Source: Hymenobacter metallicola (GTDB lineage Bacteria; Bacteroidota; Bacteroidia; Cytophagales; Hymenobacteraceae). From it: 64,000 nucleotides of DNA. Shown here piece after piece: positions 25,855 to 34,912 of the stretch (position 1 is the stretch's first letter; each line of letters starts with the position of its first letter). The notes beneath the pieces are model-generated. The model was given only the letters and a program-made list of their open reading frames with translations. It was not told the DNA's origin and ran no database searches. The stretch covers positions 372,001 through 436,000 of the forward strand of contig NZ_SRMB01000002.1 in NCBI RefSeq assembly GCF_004745645.1, in the 5' to 3' direction. Made by a program: the position numbers and the translations under genes.

Positions 25855-27117
25855 CTACAGGCCGAACTCTGCCTTAATCTTGTCGACGTAATCGAGCTTT
25901 TCCCAAGTAAAGGTTTCGAACGTTTTGGTTTCACCCGAGGGCATAACCACTTCCTTGGTACCGGCTGGGCGGCCCATGTGGCCGTAAGCAGCCGACTCAG
26001 CGAAGATGGGATTGCGCAGGCCGAAGCGCTGCACAATAGCGTAAGGCCGCATGTCGAACAGCTTGTTGACCTTCTCGGCAATTTCGCCATCGGTGAGCAG
26101 CTGACCATTGGAGCCTTGCACTTTGGTTGTGCCGTAGGTCGTCACGTAGAGGCCTACTGGCTTGGCAACCCCGATGGCGTACGCTACCTGCACCAGGGCC
26201 TGGTCGGCGACGCCGGCTGCTACCAGATTTTTGGCAATGTGCCGGGTGGCATACGCCGCCGAGCGGTCTACTTTCGACGAGTCTTTACCCGAGAAAGCCC
26301 CGCCGCCGTGGGCACCCTTGCCCCCGTAGGTATCCACGATGATCTTGCGGCCGGTAAGGCCAGAGTCGCCGTGGGGGCCACCGATGACGAACTTGCCGGT
26401 GGGGTTGATGTGGTAGGTAATCTGGTCGGTGAAGAGCTTTTGCGTTTCGACGTCCAGCCCGGCTTTCACGCGGGGAATCAGGATGTGGCGAATATCATCG
26501 GAAATCTGAGCCAGCATCTTCTCCTCCGACTCGTCGAACTCGTCGTGCTGGGTGCTGACTACAATCGTATCGATGGCCTCGGGCGTATTGTCGTCGGCGT
26601 AGCGAATGGTTACCTGGCTTTTGGCATCGGGGCGCAGGTAGGTCATTTCCTCGCCCATCTTGCGAATCTTGGCCAGCTCATCGAGCAGGCGGTGCGACAG
26701 GTCGAGGGCCAGGGGCATGTAGTTGGCCGTCTCGCGGGTAGCGTAGCCGAACATCATGCCTTGGTCGCCGGCACCCTGCTCTTCGTCACTGGCGCGCTCT
26801 ACGCCCTGGTTGATGTCGGGTGACTGCTCGTGCAGGCGGTTCATCACCTCGCAGGTGTCGGCGTTGAACAGGTACTCGGGCTTGTTGTAACCAATGCGGC
26901 TAATAACGCCCCGCACAATGGGTTCGGCCTCTACGTGGGCCGTTGACTTGATTTCACCGGCTACCAGGGCAAAATCGGTAGTAACGAGAGTTTCGCAGGC
27001 TACTTTGGAAGCCGGGTCCTGCCGTAAATATTCGTCCAGGATGGCGTCAGAAATTTGGTCGGCTACTTTATCGGGGTGGCCTTCCGAAACGGATTCGGAG
27101 GTGAATAGATACGGCAT
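25855..27117 (-). CDS. metK: S-adenosylmethionine synthetase
   Basis: MetK makes S-adenosylmethionine from methionine and ATP. The 420-residue length is normal. Family motifs: the start [20 protein letters not shown] with the ATP-binding histidine, [10 protein letters not shown] (hexapeptide region), [13 protein letters not shown] and [19 protein letters not shown] (phosphate loop). The start at 27117 is chosen; 23 further codons are open but precede the family start. A -7-like CAAAGCTA (leftward TAGCTTTG) lies 67 bases upstream. No SAM riboswitch was recognised in the short leader. Confidence 0.98.
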   Translation of the reverse strand: MPYLFTSESVSEGHPDKVADQISDAILDEYLRQDPASKVACETLVTTDFALVAGEIKSTAHVEAEPIVRGVISRIGYNKPEYLFNADTCEVMNRLHEQSPDINQGVERASDEEQGAGDQGMMFGYATRETANYMPLALDLSHRLLDELAKIRKMGEEMTYLRPDAKSQVTIRYADDNTPEAIDTIVVSTQHDEFDESEEKMLAQISDDIRHILIPRVKAGLDVETQKLFTDQITYHINPTGKFVIGGPHGDSGLTGRKIIVDTYGGKGAHGGGAFSGKDSSKVDRSAAYATRHIAKNLVAAGVADQALVQVAYAIGVAKPVGLYVTTYGTTKVQGSNGQLLTDGEIAEKVNKLFDMRPYAIVQRFGLRNPIFAESAAYGHMGRPAGTKEVVMPSGETKTFETFTWEKLDYVDKIKAEFGL

Positions 27118-27441
27118 CAGAGTTCGATCTAGCGACGGGGTCGGGAAATAAGGCTCGGCGGCGTATAAGCCGGCGGCGGGCCGCAAAGCTAACTAAAAAG
27201 GCGCAGGTAGGTGCGGTGAATATACCAGCCGATATTGGCAGAAAGCAAATAAGCTACCACCAAGGCAATTTTAAGGCAACCATAGCAAGCTTGCCAATTG
27301 GTCCGTTTTGCGTCTTCCGGCCAGAGCCCACCACTAACTGCACTTACTGTTTTACAGCTATTACTATCTGATAAGCATTAAGTATTTATTGTTTATCAAT
27401 AAATACTTTTCTTCCTTTGAGCGAACCTAATATTCTTTGCT
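27118..27441. other. divergent intergenic region metK / DUF2975 gene
   Basis: About 320 bases without a gene. The left part is the metK leader with its TAGCTTTG-like -7 element (complement at 27184-27191). The right part is AT-rich and carries the inverted repeat described at 27380-27408. Confidence 0.6.
27380..27408. promoter_or_regulatory. perfect inverted repeat, candidate operator of the DUF2975/YozG pair
   Basis: Arms AAGTATTTATTG and CAATAAATACTT pair perfectly over 12 bp around TTTAT. The repeat ends 33 bases before the DUF2975 start, where a repressor would block transcription. There is no T-run, so it is not a terminator. The downstream HTH protein is the natural candidate to bind it. 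Confidence 0.6.
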
Positions 27442-28146
27442 ATGCCTTCTAGCTATACCTCTCTTCCCCCCTTCCTGCGCTTTGTGCGCGTGCTGGCCGC
27501 GGCTCAGTACGTATTGTCGGCCATTGGCCTGCTGTTTTATGCGTTGATAAGTATATCCGACCTGAGAGCAGGCTCCCAACTGGCTTCCTTCACGCTGCCT
27601 TCTCTGACGCTGGAAGTGCAGCATCCGCGGCAGGGGCAGGTCCACGGTGCGGCCCTCGATTCTTTGAAGACTATGCCCGGGACGTTCCGTGTGGTGCCCA
27701 AAAGTCAAAAGCTCGCGCTGGTGTATGTTGAGCGGAGTTTTGGCAAACGGGTGGGCCTGATGCTTCTGGGCGTTAACAACCATGCCGGGGGGCGTAGCTC
27801 TGTCGCCTTTGCGCTTTACTCTATGCTCACGGGCATGCTGCTGTACCGCATTCTGAATGAGATGCAGATTGAGTCGCCGTTCACGGAGAAAAACGCCCGC
27901 CGTATCCGCTGGCTAGGCTTGCTCATGATTGGCGTCGACCTGTACCAGTACGTGGCATTCCGCTACATGCTGAGTATCGTGCCGCATTTCCGGGCGCCCG
28001 GCTTGCGGGGCACGGTTTTGCAATACCTGACGCTGGACCCGGCCGAAGAAACCGGGGCCTGGAAATTCGGCTTAGTTTTGCTGGTCATTGCGGCCGTGTA
28101 CCAGCGGGGCGTCATCATGGCGCGGGAAGCCGAACTGACCGTTTAA
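27442..28146 (+). CDS. DUF2975 membrane protein (YoaS-like)
   Basis: The 234-residue protein has four hydrophobic helices (about residues 12-36, 118-142, 150-178 and 205-225), with a soluble extracytoplasmic loop of about 80 residues between the first two. This is the DUF2975 pattern, known from Bacillus YoaS. The next gene, one base past the stop, encodes a YozG-like HTH protein, and that pairing is typical. Function is unknown; the pair probably acts as a membrane module whose expression the HTH protein controls. Confidence 0.85.
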   Translation: MPSSYTSLPPFLRFVRVLAAAQYVLSAIGLLFYALISISDLRAGSQLASFTLPSLTLEVQHPRQGQVHGAALDSLKTMPGTFRVVPKSQKLALVYVERSFGKRVGLMLLGVNNHAGGRSSVAFALYSMLTGMLLYRILNEMQIESPFTEKNARRIRWLGLLMIGVDLYQYVAFRYMLSIVPHFRAPGLRGTVLQYLTLDPAEETGAWKFGLVLLVIAAVYQRGVIMAREAELTV

Positions 28147-28147
28147 T

Positions 28148-28387
28148 ATGCCGATAATCGTAAACCTGGACGTGATGCTGGCCCGGCGCAAAATGTCGCT
28201 GAGCACCTTGGCTGGTACCGTCAACATCACACTGGCCAACCTGTCTATTTTAAAAAGTGGCAAGGCCAAAGCTGTTCGATTCAGTACGCTGGCCGCCATT
28301 TGCCAGGCGCTGGACTGCCAGCCCGCCGACATCCTGGAGCACCGCCCCGACCCGGCCGACTTGCGCCCGGCTACAGACGCAGAATAA
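28148..28387 (+). CDS. YozG-like XRE/Cro-family transcriptional regulator
   Basis: The 79-residue protein is a single helix-turn-helix: IIVNLDVMLARRKMSLSTLA, then VNITLANLSILKSGKAKAVRF, then LAAICQALDCQPADIL. These match the small YozG-type HTH proteins almost along their full length. It starts one base after the DUF2975 stop, which implies translational coupling. It likely represses its own operon, probably through the inverted repeat upstream of DUF2975. Confidence 0.93.
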   Translation: MPIIVNLDVMLARRKMSLSTLAGTVNITLANLSILKSGKAKAVRFSTLAAICQALDCQPADILEHRPDPADLRPATDAE

Positions 28388-28392
28388 CACGC

Positions 28393-28430
28393 GTAAAAAA
28401 AGCCTGCTGACAACAGCAGGCTTTTTGCGT
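28393..28430. terminator. bidirectional terminator
   Basis: GCCTGCTG/CAGCAGGC with a 4-base loop and runs of A and T on the two sides separates the HTH gene (plus) from the membrane protein gene (minus). Confidence 0.92.
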
Positions 28431-28453
28431 TTCAACGCCGAGGCGGGCAGAGC

Positions 28454-29359
28454 TTAAGCGGGCGTGAGCTGGGCCCCAAAGCGGGCACACAACTGGTGCC
28501 GAATCGGCTCGGGTACGCGCAGATACTCCAGCACGTCGGTCGTTTTCTCGCTGGGCTTGCCATTCTTATCGGTTTCAATGGTCACATTTTCCAGCGACAG
28601 ATAGCAGCAGTCGGGGTCAGCGGGGACGTGGTAGAGGTGAACCCGGCCGAAATGCGCGGTGGGCGTATCGGAAGGCAATACTTCCATATGGTCCCAGTCG
28701 GCAGCTTCGAGGGCTTTTTTGGTAGCCTCGGTATCGGCAAAAGCCAGGGCCGACTGCGGAAACGTGAGCTTCTGGGCCCATTGTCCGGCCAACTCGGAGA
28801 AAGGCGCGGCGGCCTGCGCATGCGGGCGGAACCACGAGAACAGGACGATGATGCCCACTTCGATACACCAGACCAGATAGAGGAAAAACCCGCTGATGGT
28901 AACCGAGAAAATGCTCCAGGTTCCGCTTTCAGCCAGGCGCGGCAGCATGCTCAGCACTGCCGAGGGCGAAGTAAGCGCGCCCAGGAAAATGTCGGTATCG
29001 AACGAGGTATGCGTGAAGGAAGCCCGGCTACCCAAGGACTCCGTTTCGCCGGCACCGCTGAGCAGGGTAATGTAGACGACCCACTGCACGTACCAGGCCC
29101 ATAGGCCCAGGGCCAGCGTCAGCCAGCCGACCAGGGCGGGGTTGCGCAGCTTGCCCGCTTTCGTCAGCTTCTTGAATACAAAGCCCAGGGCCGCCCCGAA
29201 GCCCAGCGTGAGCAGCACATTGATGTAGATAAAGGGAATATACCAGACGGCATACACGTACAGAAAGGCCAAAGGCACGGCGGCGGCGGCGCCCAACAGC
29301 ACCAGGCCCAGAACTCCGCCGACCGTTATCCGATTGGAAGGCTGGTAATACTGACTCAT
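28454..29359 (-). CDS. uncharacterised multi-pass membrane protein
   Basis: No family is recognised. The 301-residue product has an N-terminal hydrophobic block (about residues 13-62, two helices), a third helix near 77-100, a further helix near 150-185, and a C-terminal soluble domain (about 190-301) with FADTEATKKALEAADWDHME and DCCYLSLENVTIE. The lack of a signal peptide and the N-terminal tail MSQYYQPSNR fit an integral inner-membrane protein. It is monocistronic between two terminators. Function cannot be inferred from its surroundings. Confidence 0.7.
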   Translation of the reverse strand: MSQYYQPSNRITVGGVLGLVLLGAAAAVPLAFLYVYAVWYIPFIYINVLLTLGFGAALGFVFKKLTKAGKLRNPALVGWLTLALGLWAWYVQWVVYITLLSGAGETESLGSRASFTHTSFDTDIFLGALTSPSAVLSMLPRLAESGTWSIFSVTISGFFLYLVWCIEVGIIVLFSWFRPHAQAAAPFSELAGQWAQKLTFPQSALAFADTEATKKALEAADWDHMEVLPSDTPTAHFGRVHLYHVPADPDCCYLSLENVTIETDKNGKPSEKTTDVLEYLRVPEPIRHQLCARFGAQLTPA

Positions 29360-29474
29360 AAGAAAGGGGGATAGGATGGATGAAACGAATGCGGATAGAG
29401 GCAGCGCATAGCACTACGGATAGGCAATATAGCACTACTGCTATAATCGTGGACCCGAAACCGGTTTAAAGCCA

Positions 29475-29514
29475 TAAAAAAGCAGCCACCCCGTATTGCT
29501 ACCGGGTGGCTGCT
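29475..29514 (-). terminator. terminator of the S9 peptidase gene
   Basis: Read leftward, AGCAGCCACCC pairs with GGGTGGCTGCT and is followed by TTTTTT; it lies 23 bases past the stop at 29537. Confidence 0.9.
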
Positions 29515-29536
29515 ACTACTATCAAACAGCGCTTAG

Positions 29537-31993
29537 CTACTGCCCGCCGGCGGAGGTAGCCGCCGCACCGGGCCGCAGGTTGGCTTCAAACAATTTCAGA
29601 ATGCGCTTGTACTCGTCGGTCCAGGAGGCGGGTTCCACGAAGCCGTGGTCTTCGACTGGGTAGACGGCCAGCTCCCAGTTTTCCTTGTGCAGCTCAATCA
29701 GGCGCTGGCTCAGGCGCACGATGTCCTGAAAATGCACGTTGGTATCGACCATGCCGTGGCACATGAGCAACGCGCCCTTCAGGCCTTCGGCGTAGTAGAT
29801 GGGCGACGAGCGGGCGTAGGCAATACTGTCGTTGTAGGGCGAATTGAGGATGTTGTCGGTGTAGCCGTGGTTGTAATGGGCCCAGTCGGTGACGGAGCGC
29901 AGGGCCGCTCCGGCCTTGAACACCTCGGGCTGGGTAAACATGGCCATCAGGGTGATAAAACCGCCGTAGGAGCCGCCGTAGATGCCGATACGCTGGGGGC
30001 TCACGCCGTATTTCTCCGTCAGCAGCTTGGCCCCGTCGACCTGGTCGGTCAGGTCTTTGTCGCCCATGTAGCGGTAGATGCCCGTGCGTACGTTGCGGCC
30101 GTAGCCAGCCGAGCCGCGGTAGTCGATGTCGAGTACGGTGTAGCCTTTATCGACGAGCAGGTTATGAAACATGTACTCGCGCGAGTACTGGCTCCACCAC
30201 TTATGGGCGTTCTGCAAGTAGCCGGCCCCGTGCACGAAAATAACGGCCGGCCCCTGGGCTTCGGCCTTGGCTGGGCGGTAGAGACGAGCATACACGTCGG
30301 CTCCGTCCCGGGCCTTGATGGTCACGATTTCGGGGTCCCGCCAGGCATAGCTCTTGAACTCATCGGTCAGGGAGCTGGTAATCTGCCGGGCCTTGGCGCC
30401 GGGCTTGTTGTCCATTACATACAGCTCCCAGGGCTTGTTGGTGTAGCTGTAGCGCACGGCCAGGGTTTTCTCGTCGGGCGACATGGTCACCTCACTGGCC
30501 CCGGGCATAGTTGTAATCTGGGTCAGGGCGCCGCCGTCCACGGGCATGCGGTAGAAGTGCTGCTCGCCGGGGTGGGTCTTGTTAGCCGTCAGGTACCACA
30601 GCTTTTTGTCGCGGCTGAGCTGAGCTTTCTGCACCTCAAAATTGCCACTGGTCAGGGCTTTCTTCTGCCCGGTGGTCACGTCCACGGTGTAGAGGTGGGA
30701 GTAGCCGCTTTCCTCGCTCTGAAACCACACCCGCTTGTTGTCGGGCAGCCAGCCTACGTTGCCGGGGCCGTAGCCAATACCGGGGCCGTTGATCCAGGCC
30801 TCGTCGCGCTGCCGGTCGAGCAGGCTGATTTTCTGGGTCGCGGGGTCCAGGCGCACAATCCAGCGGTCCTTGTTGTCGAAGGAGCGAATCACCAGAAAGG
30901 CGTGCTGCCCATTGTCGGACCAGTAGGGGCCGTAGGGTTCCACGCGGCGCAGCTCGGTGGCGGGCTTGTCTTTCTTCGTGCCATTCTTATCGGCTTCGGC
31001 GGCCACCGGAGCCTTGGCCGGCAGGGCATATTCCTTGCGGTAGGCCGGCTGCTCATCAAGCCCCTTAAGCTCCTTGTAGCCCAGCACAAAGGTCGTGTCG
31101 CGCCCGATGTCGTAGATACCCAGCTCGTAGGCCGTTTGCGGGGCCCCTACCTTGGTGCGGGTTGTGAGGTCTTCGGTGAAGCCCGAGGCCGTGACGAAGC
31201 TCGGCACAATGGCTACCTTCTCACTGGCCGGCTCCTGGGCCAGGCGGTAGGTTACAAAACGGCCGTCGGGTGAGAGCTGTAGGTTTTCTACGGTTTGCTG
31301 GCCCAGCCAGATAGCCTTGGGGTTGAGCCGGGCCACGGCTTTCTGCAGGCGCTGCCGGGCCTTCTGGTCCTGGTCGCGCTGCCGGATAACGTCGAACAGC
31401 GCCAGCTGCTGGGCCCGCAGAAACTTCTCGGCCTTGTCGGTGGGCTGCCCGCTGCCGGGGCGGCTGCCACGGCGGAAATCCGTGCGCTGCACCGTCTCGC
31501 CGGTAGCCGGGTCCCAGGTATAGAGGTTGCTGGCGCGGGTGTAGCTAATGAGTTTACCCTGTAAGGCAAAGGCGGGGTCGGTTTCCCGTTCGGCCGTGCG
31601 CGTCACCCGGCGCGTTTTGCCCGCCTTGAGGTCGAGCAGGAAGATGTCGCCGTCCTTCTCGTACACCTTGCGGGTATATTTCTGGTCGTAGTCGCCGCTG
31701 GTGGTCGGCAAGGTGCGCTGCTCGGCCAGGCCGACTTTGCGAATAGCACCACCGCCGGCAGACGTTGAGTAAAGCGAGTCGCGGCGGGCTTTTTCGGGGT
31801 TCCAGTTGAAATAAATCCGCTTCCCGTCCTCGCTCCAGCCAATATTGGTCGGGGCCGAGCCCATCCACTGGGCCGGGTCGCGCATGATTTTTTCGACGGT
31901 AAGCGTAGTCAGGACCGCGGCAGACTGTGTTTGGGCCGCGGCCGCCACGGGTAGCAGGCCGGCCAGCAACGGCAGGATAGAAGTAGGGCGCAT
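29537..31993 (-). CDS. S9-family peptidase (prolyl oligopeptidase / DPP IV-like)
   Basis: The 818-residue exopeptidase-type enzyme has a signal peptide (cut near AAAQ, residue 20), a long beta-propeller, and a C-terminal alpha/beta hydrolase. The nucleophile is in GIYGGSYGGF (about residue 674), the acid in VDTNVHF (about 750) and the histidine in PVEDHGF (about 782); the spacings match the DPP IV family. It is periplasmic or secreted and would cut dipeptides from peptide N-termini, so supporting protein use. Monocistronic with a strong terminator. Confidence 0.95.
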   Translation of the reverse strand: MRPTSILPLLAGLLPVAAAAQTQSAAVLTTLTVEKIMRDPAQWMGSAPTNIGWSEDGKRIYFNWNPEKARRDSLYSTSAGGGAIRKVGLAEQRTLPTTSGDYDQKYTRKVYEKDGDIFLLDLKAGKTRRVTRTAERETDPAFALQGKLISYTRASNLYTWDPATGETVQRTDFRRGSRPGSGQPTDKAEKFLRAQQLALFDVIRQRDQDQKARQRLQKAVARLNPKAIWLGQQTVENLQLSPDGRFVTYRLAQEPASEKVAIVPSFVTASGFTEDLTTRTKVGAPQTAYELGIYDIGRDTTFVLGYKELKGLDEQPAYRKEYALPAKAPVAAEADKNGTKKDKPATELRRVEPYGPYWSDNGQHAFLVIRSFDNKDRWIVRLDPATQKISLLDRQRDEAWINGPGIGYGPGNVGWLPDNKRVWFQSEESGYSHLYTVDVTTGQKKALTSGNFEVQKAQLSRDKKLWYLTANKTHPGEQHFYRMPVDGGALTQITTMPGASEVTMSPDEKTLAVRYSYTNKPWELYVMDNKPGAKARQITSSLTDEFKSYAWRDPEIVTIKARDGADVYARLYRPAKAEAQGPAVIFVHGAGYLQNAHKWWSQYSREYMFHNLLVDKGYTVLDIDYRGSAGYGRNVRTGIYRYMGDKDLTDQVDGAKLLTEKYGVSPQRIGIYGGSYGGFITLMAMFTQPEVFKAGAALRSVTDWAHYNHGYTDNILNSPYNDSIAYARSSPIYYAEGLKGALLMCHGMVDTNVHFQDIVRLSQRLIELHKENWELAVYPVEDHGFVEPASWTDEYKRILKLFEANLRPGAAATSAGGQ

Positions 31994-32099
31994 GAAAGCA
32001 GAAAACGAGTGGAGGAGCGCAAAATACGCAAGCCTCCGGCAAGGACACTACCGATACCAGCCCCGTTGCAAAAACCGCTGTATACGCTCACTCAGGGGG

Positions 32100-32750
32100 T
32101 TACAAGCCACCCTTCTCCCACTGGCGCAGTTCAGCCTGCAGGTTGCGGCGGGCGGCGGCATCCAGCTTCTGCCGAAACAGCGGGGTTTGGTAGAGCACCG
32201 AGGCACCCAGCAGCTTTTCCAGCACCTGCTTACGGCCCCGCCGGTAGAGAATATCGGGCACCAGGCGGTACTCCTGCCGCACTTGCCGGGCATACTGCCA
32301 GTAATCGGCCTCGGCGGCGCCCAGAATCTGCAGGTCGGCGTCGAGAAAGAGGTGCAGGTCGGTATCGGTAGCGGGCTGGGGCTGGGTGTGGTCCTTGGTG
32401 CGCTCAATAAGAAAGGTCACCCGCTGGCGCCGCTCGGCGGGCAGGCTGGTTTTGGCCAGAAACTCCTGGGCCAGCACGGCGCTGCGCGCCTCGTTGTCGT
32501 CGCGCATGGGGTTGTACACGGCATCGTGAAACCACACGGCCAGCTGCACCACCGCCGCATCCTGCACCAGGGTTTTGTGCAGCTCCAGGGTTTCGAGCAG
32601 CGTGCGGATATGGGTCAGGCTGTGGTAGTGCCGGCCGGAGCCTTCGTAAGCAGCCGTCAGCTGCCGAAACGTGGCGTCGCGCAGGGGCTCGGCCACGCCC
32701 AACTGGGTGGTAAGATGGCGCCAGCGCGCCTCCAGGGTGGTAGGAATCAT
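32100..32750 (-). CDS. HD-domain metal-dependent phosphohydrolase
   Basis: The 216-residue protein has the HD superfamily set: YHSLTHIRTLLETLE, then VWFHDAVYNPMRDDNEARSA with the His-Asp pair, then the helical DADLQILGA segment. It matches the predicted HD phosphohydrolases of COG4339. Substrate unknown, possibly a nucleotide. The start at 32750 is chosen because 13 upstream codons contain no family-like residues. It starts 48 bases after the GNAT gene stop, so the two are probably one operon. Confidence 0.85.
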   Translation of the reverse strand: MIPTTLEARWRHLTTQLGVAEPLRDATFRQLTAAYEGSGRHYHSLTHIRTLLETLELHKTLVQDAAVVQLAVWFHDAVYNPMRDDNEARSAVLAQEFLAKTSLPAERRQRVTFLIERTKDHTQPQPATDTDLHLFLDADLQILGAAEADYWQYARQVRQEYRLVPDILYRRGRKQVLEKLLGASVLYQTPLFRQKLDAAARRNLQAELRQWEKGGL

Positions 32751-32797
32751 GGGACTACAGAATCGGCTAAGGGCTAAGAATAGGAACACGCGCCGGG

Positions 32798-33262
32798 CTA
32801 GTTGGCCGTAGGCACGCCATAAGGATTGGGGGTACGAAGTTCTAAGAAACGCTCGGGGTTGGGCAGGGGCACGAAGCCAAACTGGGTGTAAAGGCCGTGG
32901 GCGTCGAGCGTAGCCAGCATTTTACGCCGCAGATTCTGCAGCCCGGGGTGGCTCCACACGCACGCCATCAGCCATTTCGACAAGCCCTGCCCCCGAAACT
33001 CGGGCAGCACGAACACGTCGCAGAGCCAGGCAAAGGTGGCATAGTCGGTCACGATGCGGGCAAAGCCGGCCAGGCGGCCGTCGGGCGCATACAGGCCAAA
33101 GTTCAGGGAATGCGCAAGGGCCCGCTCCACCGTTTCCCGCGGAATATTCTGGGCCCAATATGAATCCTGGGACAAGTACTGGTGAATGGCCTCTATATCG
33201 AGCTGGGTGGGGTCGGTACTGATGCGGAAGTGCTGCGGGTGCAGGTGTTCGACAATAGGCAT
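32798..33262 (-). CDS. GNAT-family N-acetyltransferase
   Basis: The 154-residue protein has the acetyl-CoA pyrophosphate loop in VLPEFRGQGLSKWLM (about residues 84-98), preceded by a beta-strand with GFARIVTDYATFAWLCDVFV. The C-terminal LDAHGLYTQFGFVPL is the family's last strand-helix. It acetylates an amine of unknown identity; the fold and short length match yjaB/yjgM-type GNATs. First gene of a likely two-gene unit with the HD hydrolase. Confidence 0.9.
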   Translation of the reverse strand: MPIVEHLHPQHFRISTDPTQLDIEAIHQYLSQDSYWAQNIPRETVERALAHSLNFGLYAPDGRLAGFARIVTDYATFAWLCDVFVLPEFRGQGLSKWLMACVWSHPGLQNLRRKMLATLDAHGLYTQFGFVPLPNPERFLELRTPNPYGVPTAN

Positions 33263-33427
33263 GGCAGAGAAGAGCGGCTGAAAAGCTAGGAAAAACCGGT
33301 TATTGGCAGTAAAGCCGGACCTACTACAAAGCTACCCGCCCCGGCTTCACAAGCAAGCTAATCCTTAAGGCCCTACCTTGCGTTAGTACAGATCTACGCT
33401 TATTCTTTCATCATCAACTACTTGCTT

Positions 33428-34837
33428 ATGAAACGTTTTGCCTCGATTACGCTATTGGCCGCCACGCTGCTGGCCGGGGCGCCGGCGGCCCGGGCCCAAA
33501 CCACGACCTTTCAGGTAGGCGCTACGACGGTTTCGATGACGCCACTGGCCGATAATCTGTCCGTGCCGTGGGAACTGGTGTGGGGCCCCGACAACTTTAT
33601 CTGGATGACGGAGCGCGGGGGCCGCATCAGCCGGCTTAATCCCAACACCGGGCAAGTATTGCCCCTGCTCACGGTGGCCGACGTAACCCAAACCGGCGAG
33701 AGTGGCTTGCTGGGCATGGTGCTCCACCCCGACTTTACGACCTCGCCTTATGTGTACATCGTGTACAACTACACTGAGGGCAGCATTCTGAAGGAGAAGC
33801 TGGTACGCTACACCTACACGGCCGGAACGGGCACGCTGAGCGCGCCGCTCGTGCTGCTGGGCAATATCACGGCGACAACCACGCATAGCGGCTCGCGCCT
33901 GCTTATCCTGCCCGACCGCACCTTGCTGATGACCACCGGCGATGCGCAGTTGCAGCCCGAAGCCCAGAACATCAACTCGCTCAACGGCAAAATCCTGCGC
34001 CTGAACCTGGACGGTACCATTCCGGCCGACAACCCCACTCCCGGCAGCCTGGTGTATACGCGGGGCCACCGCAACCCCCAGGGCCTGGTGCGGGTGCCAA
34101 GCGGCAAAATCTACAGTTCGGAGCACGGGCCCAACAACGACGACGAGGTTAACCTGATAGAGCCGGGCCGCAACTATGGCTGGCCCAACGTGGAAGGCCC
34201 CTGCAACCTGGCAGCCGAGCAAGCTTTCTGCGCCGCCAACAACGTGCGCGAGCCCCTGCGCGTCTGGACCCCAACTATTGCCACGGCGGGCCTAACGTAT
34301 TATAACCACCCCGCCATTCCGGAATGGAGCAACAGCCTGCTGATGGTGAACCTGAAAGCCTCTAAGCTGCTGCACCTGCCCCTCAATGCCGCCGGAGACG
34401 CCATCAGCACCGAGAACAGCTACGTCACCACCTTTGGCCGCCTGCGCGCTATCTGCGTCTCGCCCCAGGGAAAAGTGTACCTATCGACGAGCAACCGGGA
34501 CGGCCGCGGCGGTGGCGCCACCAACGATGACCGGGTCTTCGTCCTGGAAAACCGGGCGTATGTATCTACGCCCACCCAATCGGCGGCCCGGGCCCAGAAG
34601 CTCAGCGTGTGGCCCAACCCGGCGCAGGGCACGGCGCTGATGCGCCTGCCGGTAGCTGCCACGGCCCCCGTTCAGGCCTCGATTGTTGATGCGCTGGGCC
34701 GGGTAGCCTACACGACGCGCTTTGCGGCCGGCCAAACGGACCTGTCGCTCAACCTGCAGGGCCTGACCCCGGGTATTTACGCCGTGCGTGCCCAGACGGG
34801 CGCGGCCTACTACACCCAGCAACTGGTCGTTCGATAA
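33428..34837 (+). CDS. secreted PQQ-dependent sugar dehydrogenase with T9SS sorting domain
   Basis: The 469-residue protein has a signal peptide (cut near ARAQ), a six-bladed soluble glucose-dehydrogenase-like propeller, and a T9SS type A C-terminal domain. Motifs of the family: HSGSRLLILPD, GDAQLQPEAQN, RGHRNPQGLVR and SEHGPNNDDEVNLIEPG with the catalytic and calcium ligands. The C-terminus starts KLSVWPNPAQ and ends GIYAVRAQTG, as T9SS cargo does, so it is sent across the outer membrane. It probably oxidises extracellular sugars. The start is the ATG at 33428. Confidence 0.93.
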   Translation: MKRFASITLLAATLLAGAPAARAQTTTFQVGATTVSMTPLADNLSVPWELVWGPDNFIWMTERGGRISRLNPNTGQVLPLLTVADVTQTGESGLLGMVLHPDFTTSPYVYIVYNYTEGSILKEKLVRYTYTAGTGTLSAPLVLLGNITATTTHSGSRLLILPDRTLLMTTGDAQLQPEAQNINSLNGKILRLNLDGTIPADNPTPGSLVYTRGHRNPQGLVRVPSGKIYSSEHGPNNDDEVNLIEPGRNYGWPNVEGPCNLAAEQAFCAANNVREPLRVWTPTIATAGLTYYNHPAIPEWSNSLLMVNLKASKLLHLPLNAAGDAISTENSYVTTFGRLRAICVSPQGKVYLSTSNRDGRGGGATNDDRVFVLENRAYVSTPTQSAARAQKLSVWPNPAQGTALMRLPVAATAPVQASIVDALGRVAYTTRFAAGQTDLSLNLQGLTPGIYAVRAQTGAAYYTQQLVVR

Positions 34838-34854
34838 GCAAACTCAAGAACCAT

Positions 34855-34889
34855 AAAAAAGGCGCTGCGGATTCCGCAGCGCCTTTTTT
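34855..34889. terminator. bidirectional terminator between sugar dehydrogenase and giant repeat gene
   Basis: GGCGCTGCGG/CCGCAGCGCC, 4-base loop, A-run left and T-run right, between convergent genes. Confidence 0.94.
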
Positions 34890-34912
34890 GTATGCATTAC
34901 TGCCAGAAGGCT

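Noticed and set aside
27118..27183. SAM riboswitch in the metK leader
   Set aside because: The 66-base leader is too short and lacks a recognisable multi-helix core; only a -7-like element is visible upstream.
29645..31273. A 542-codon plus-strand open frame opposite the S9 peptidase gene
   Set aside because: Antisense shadow of a recognised enzyme; no family-like motif or signal peptide.
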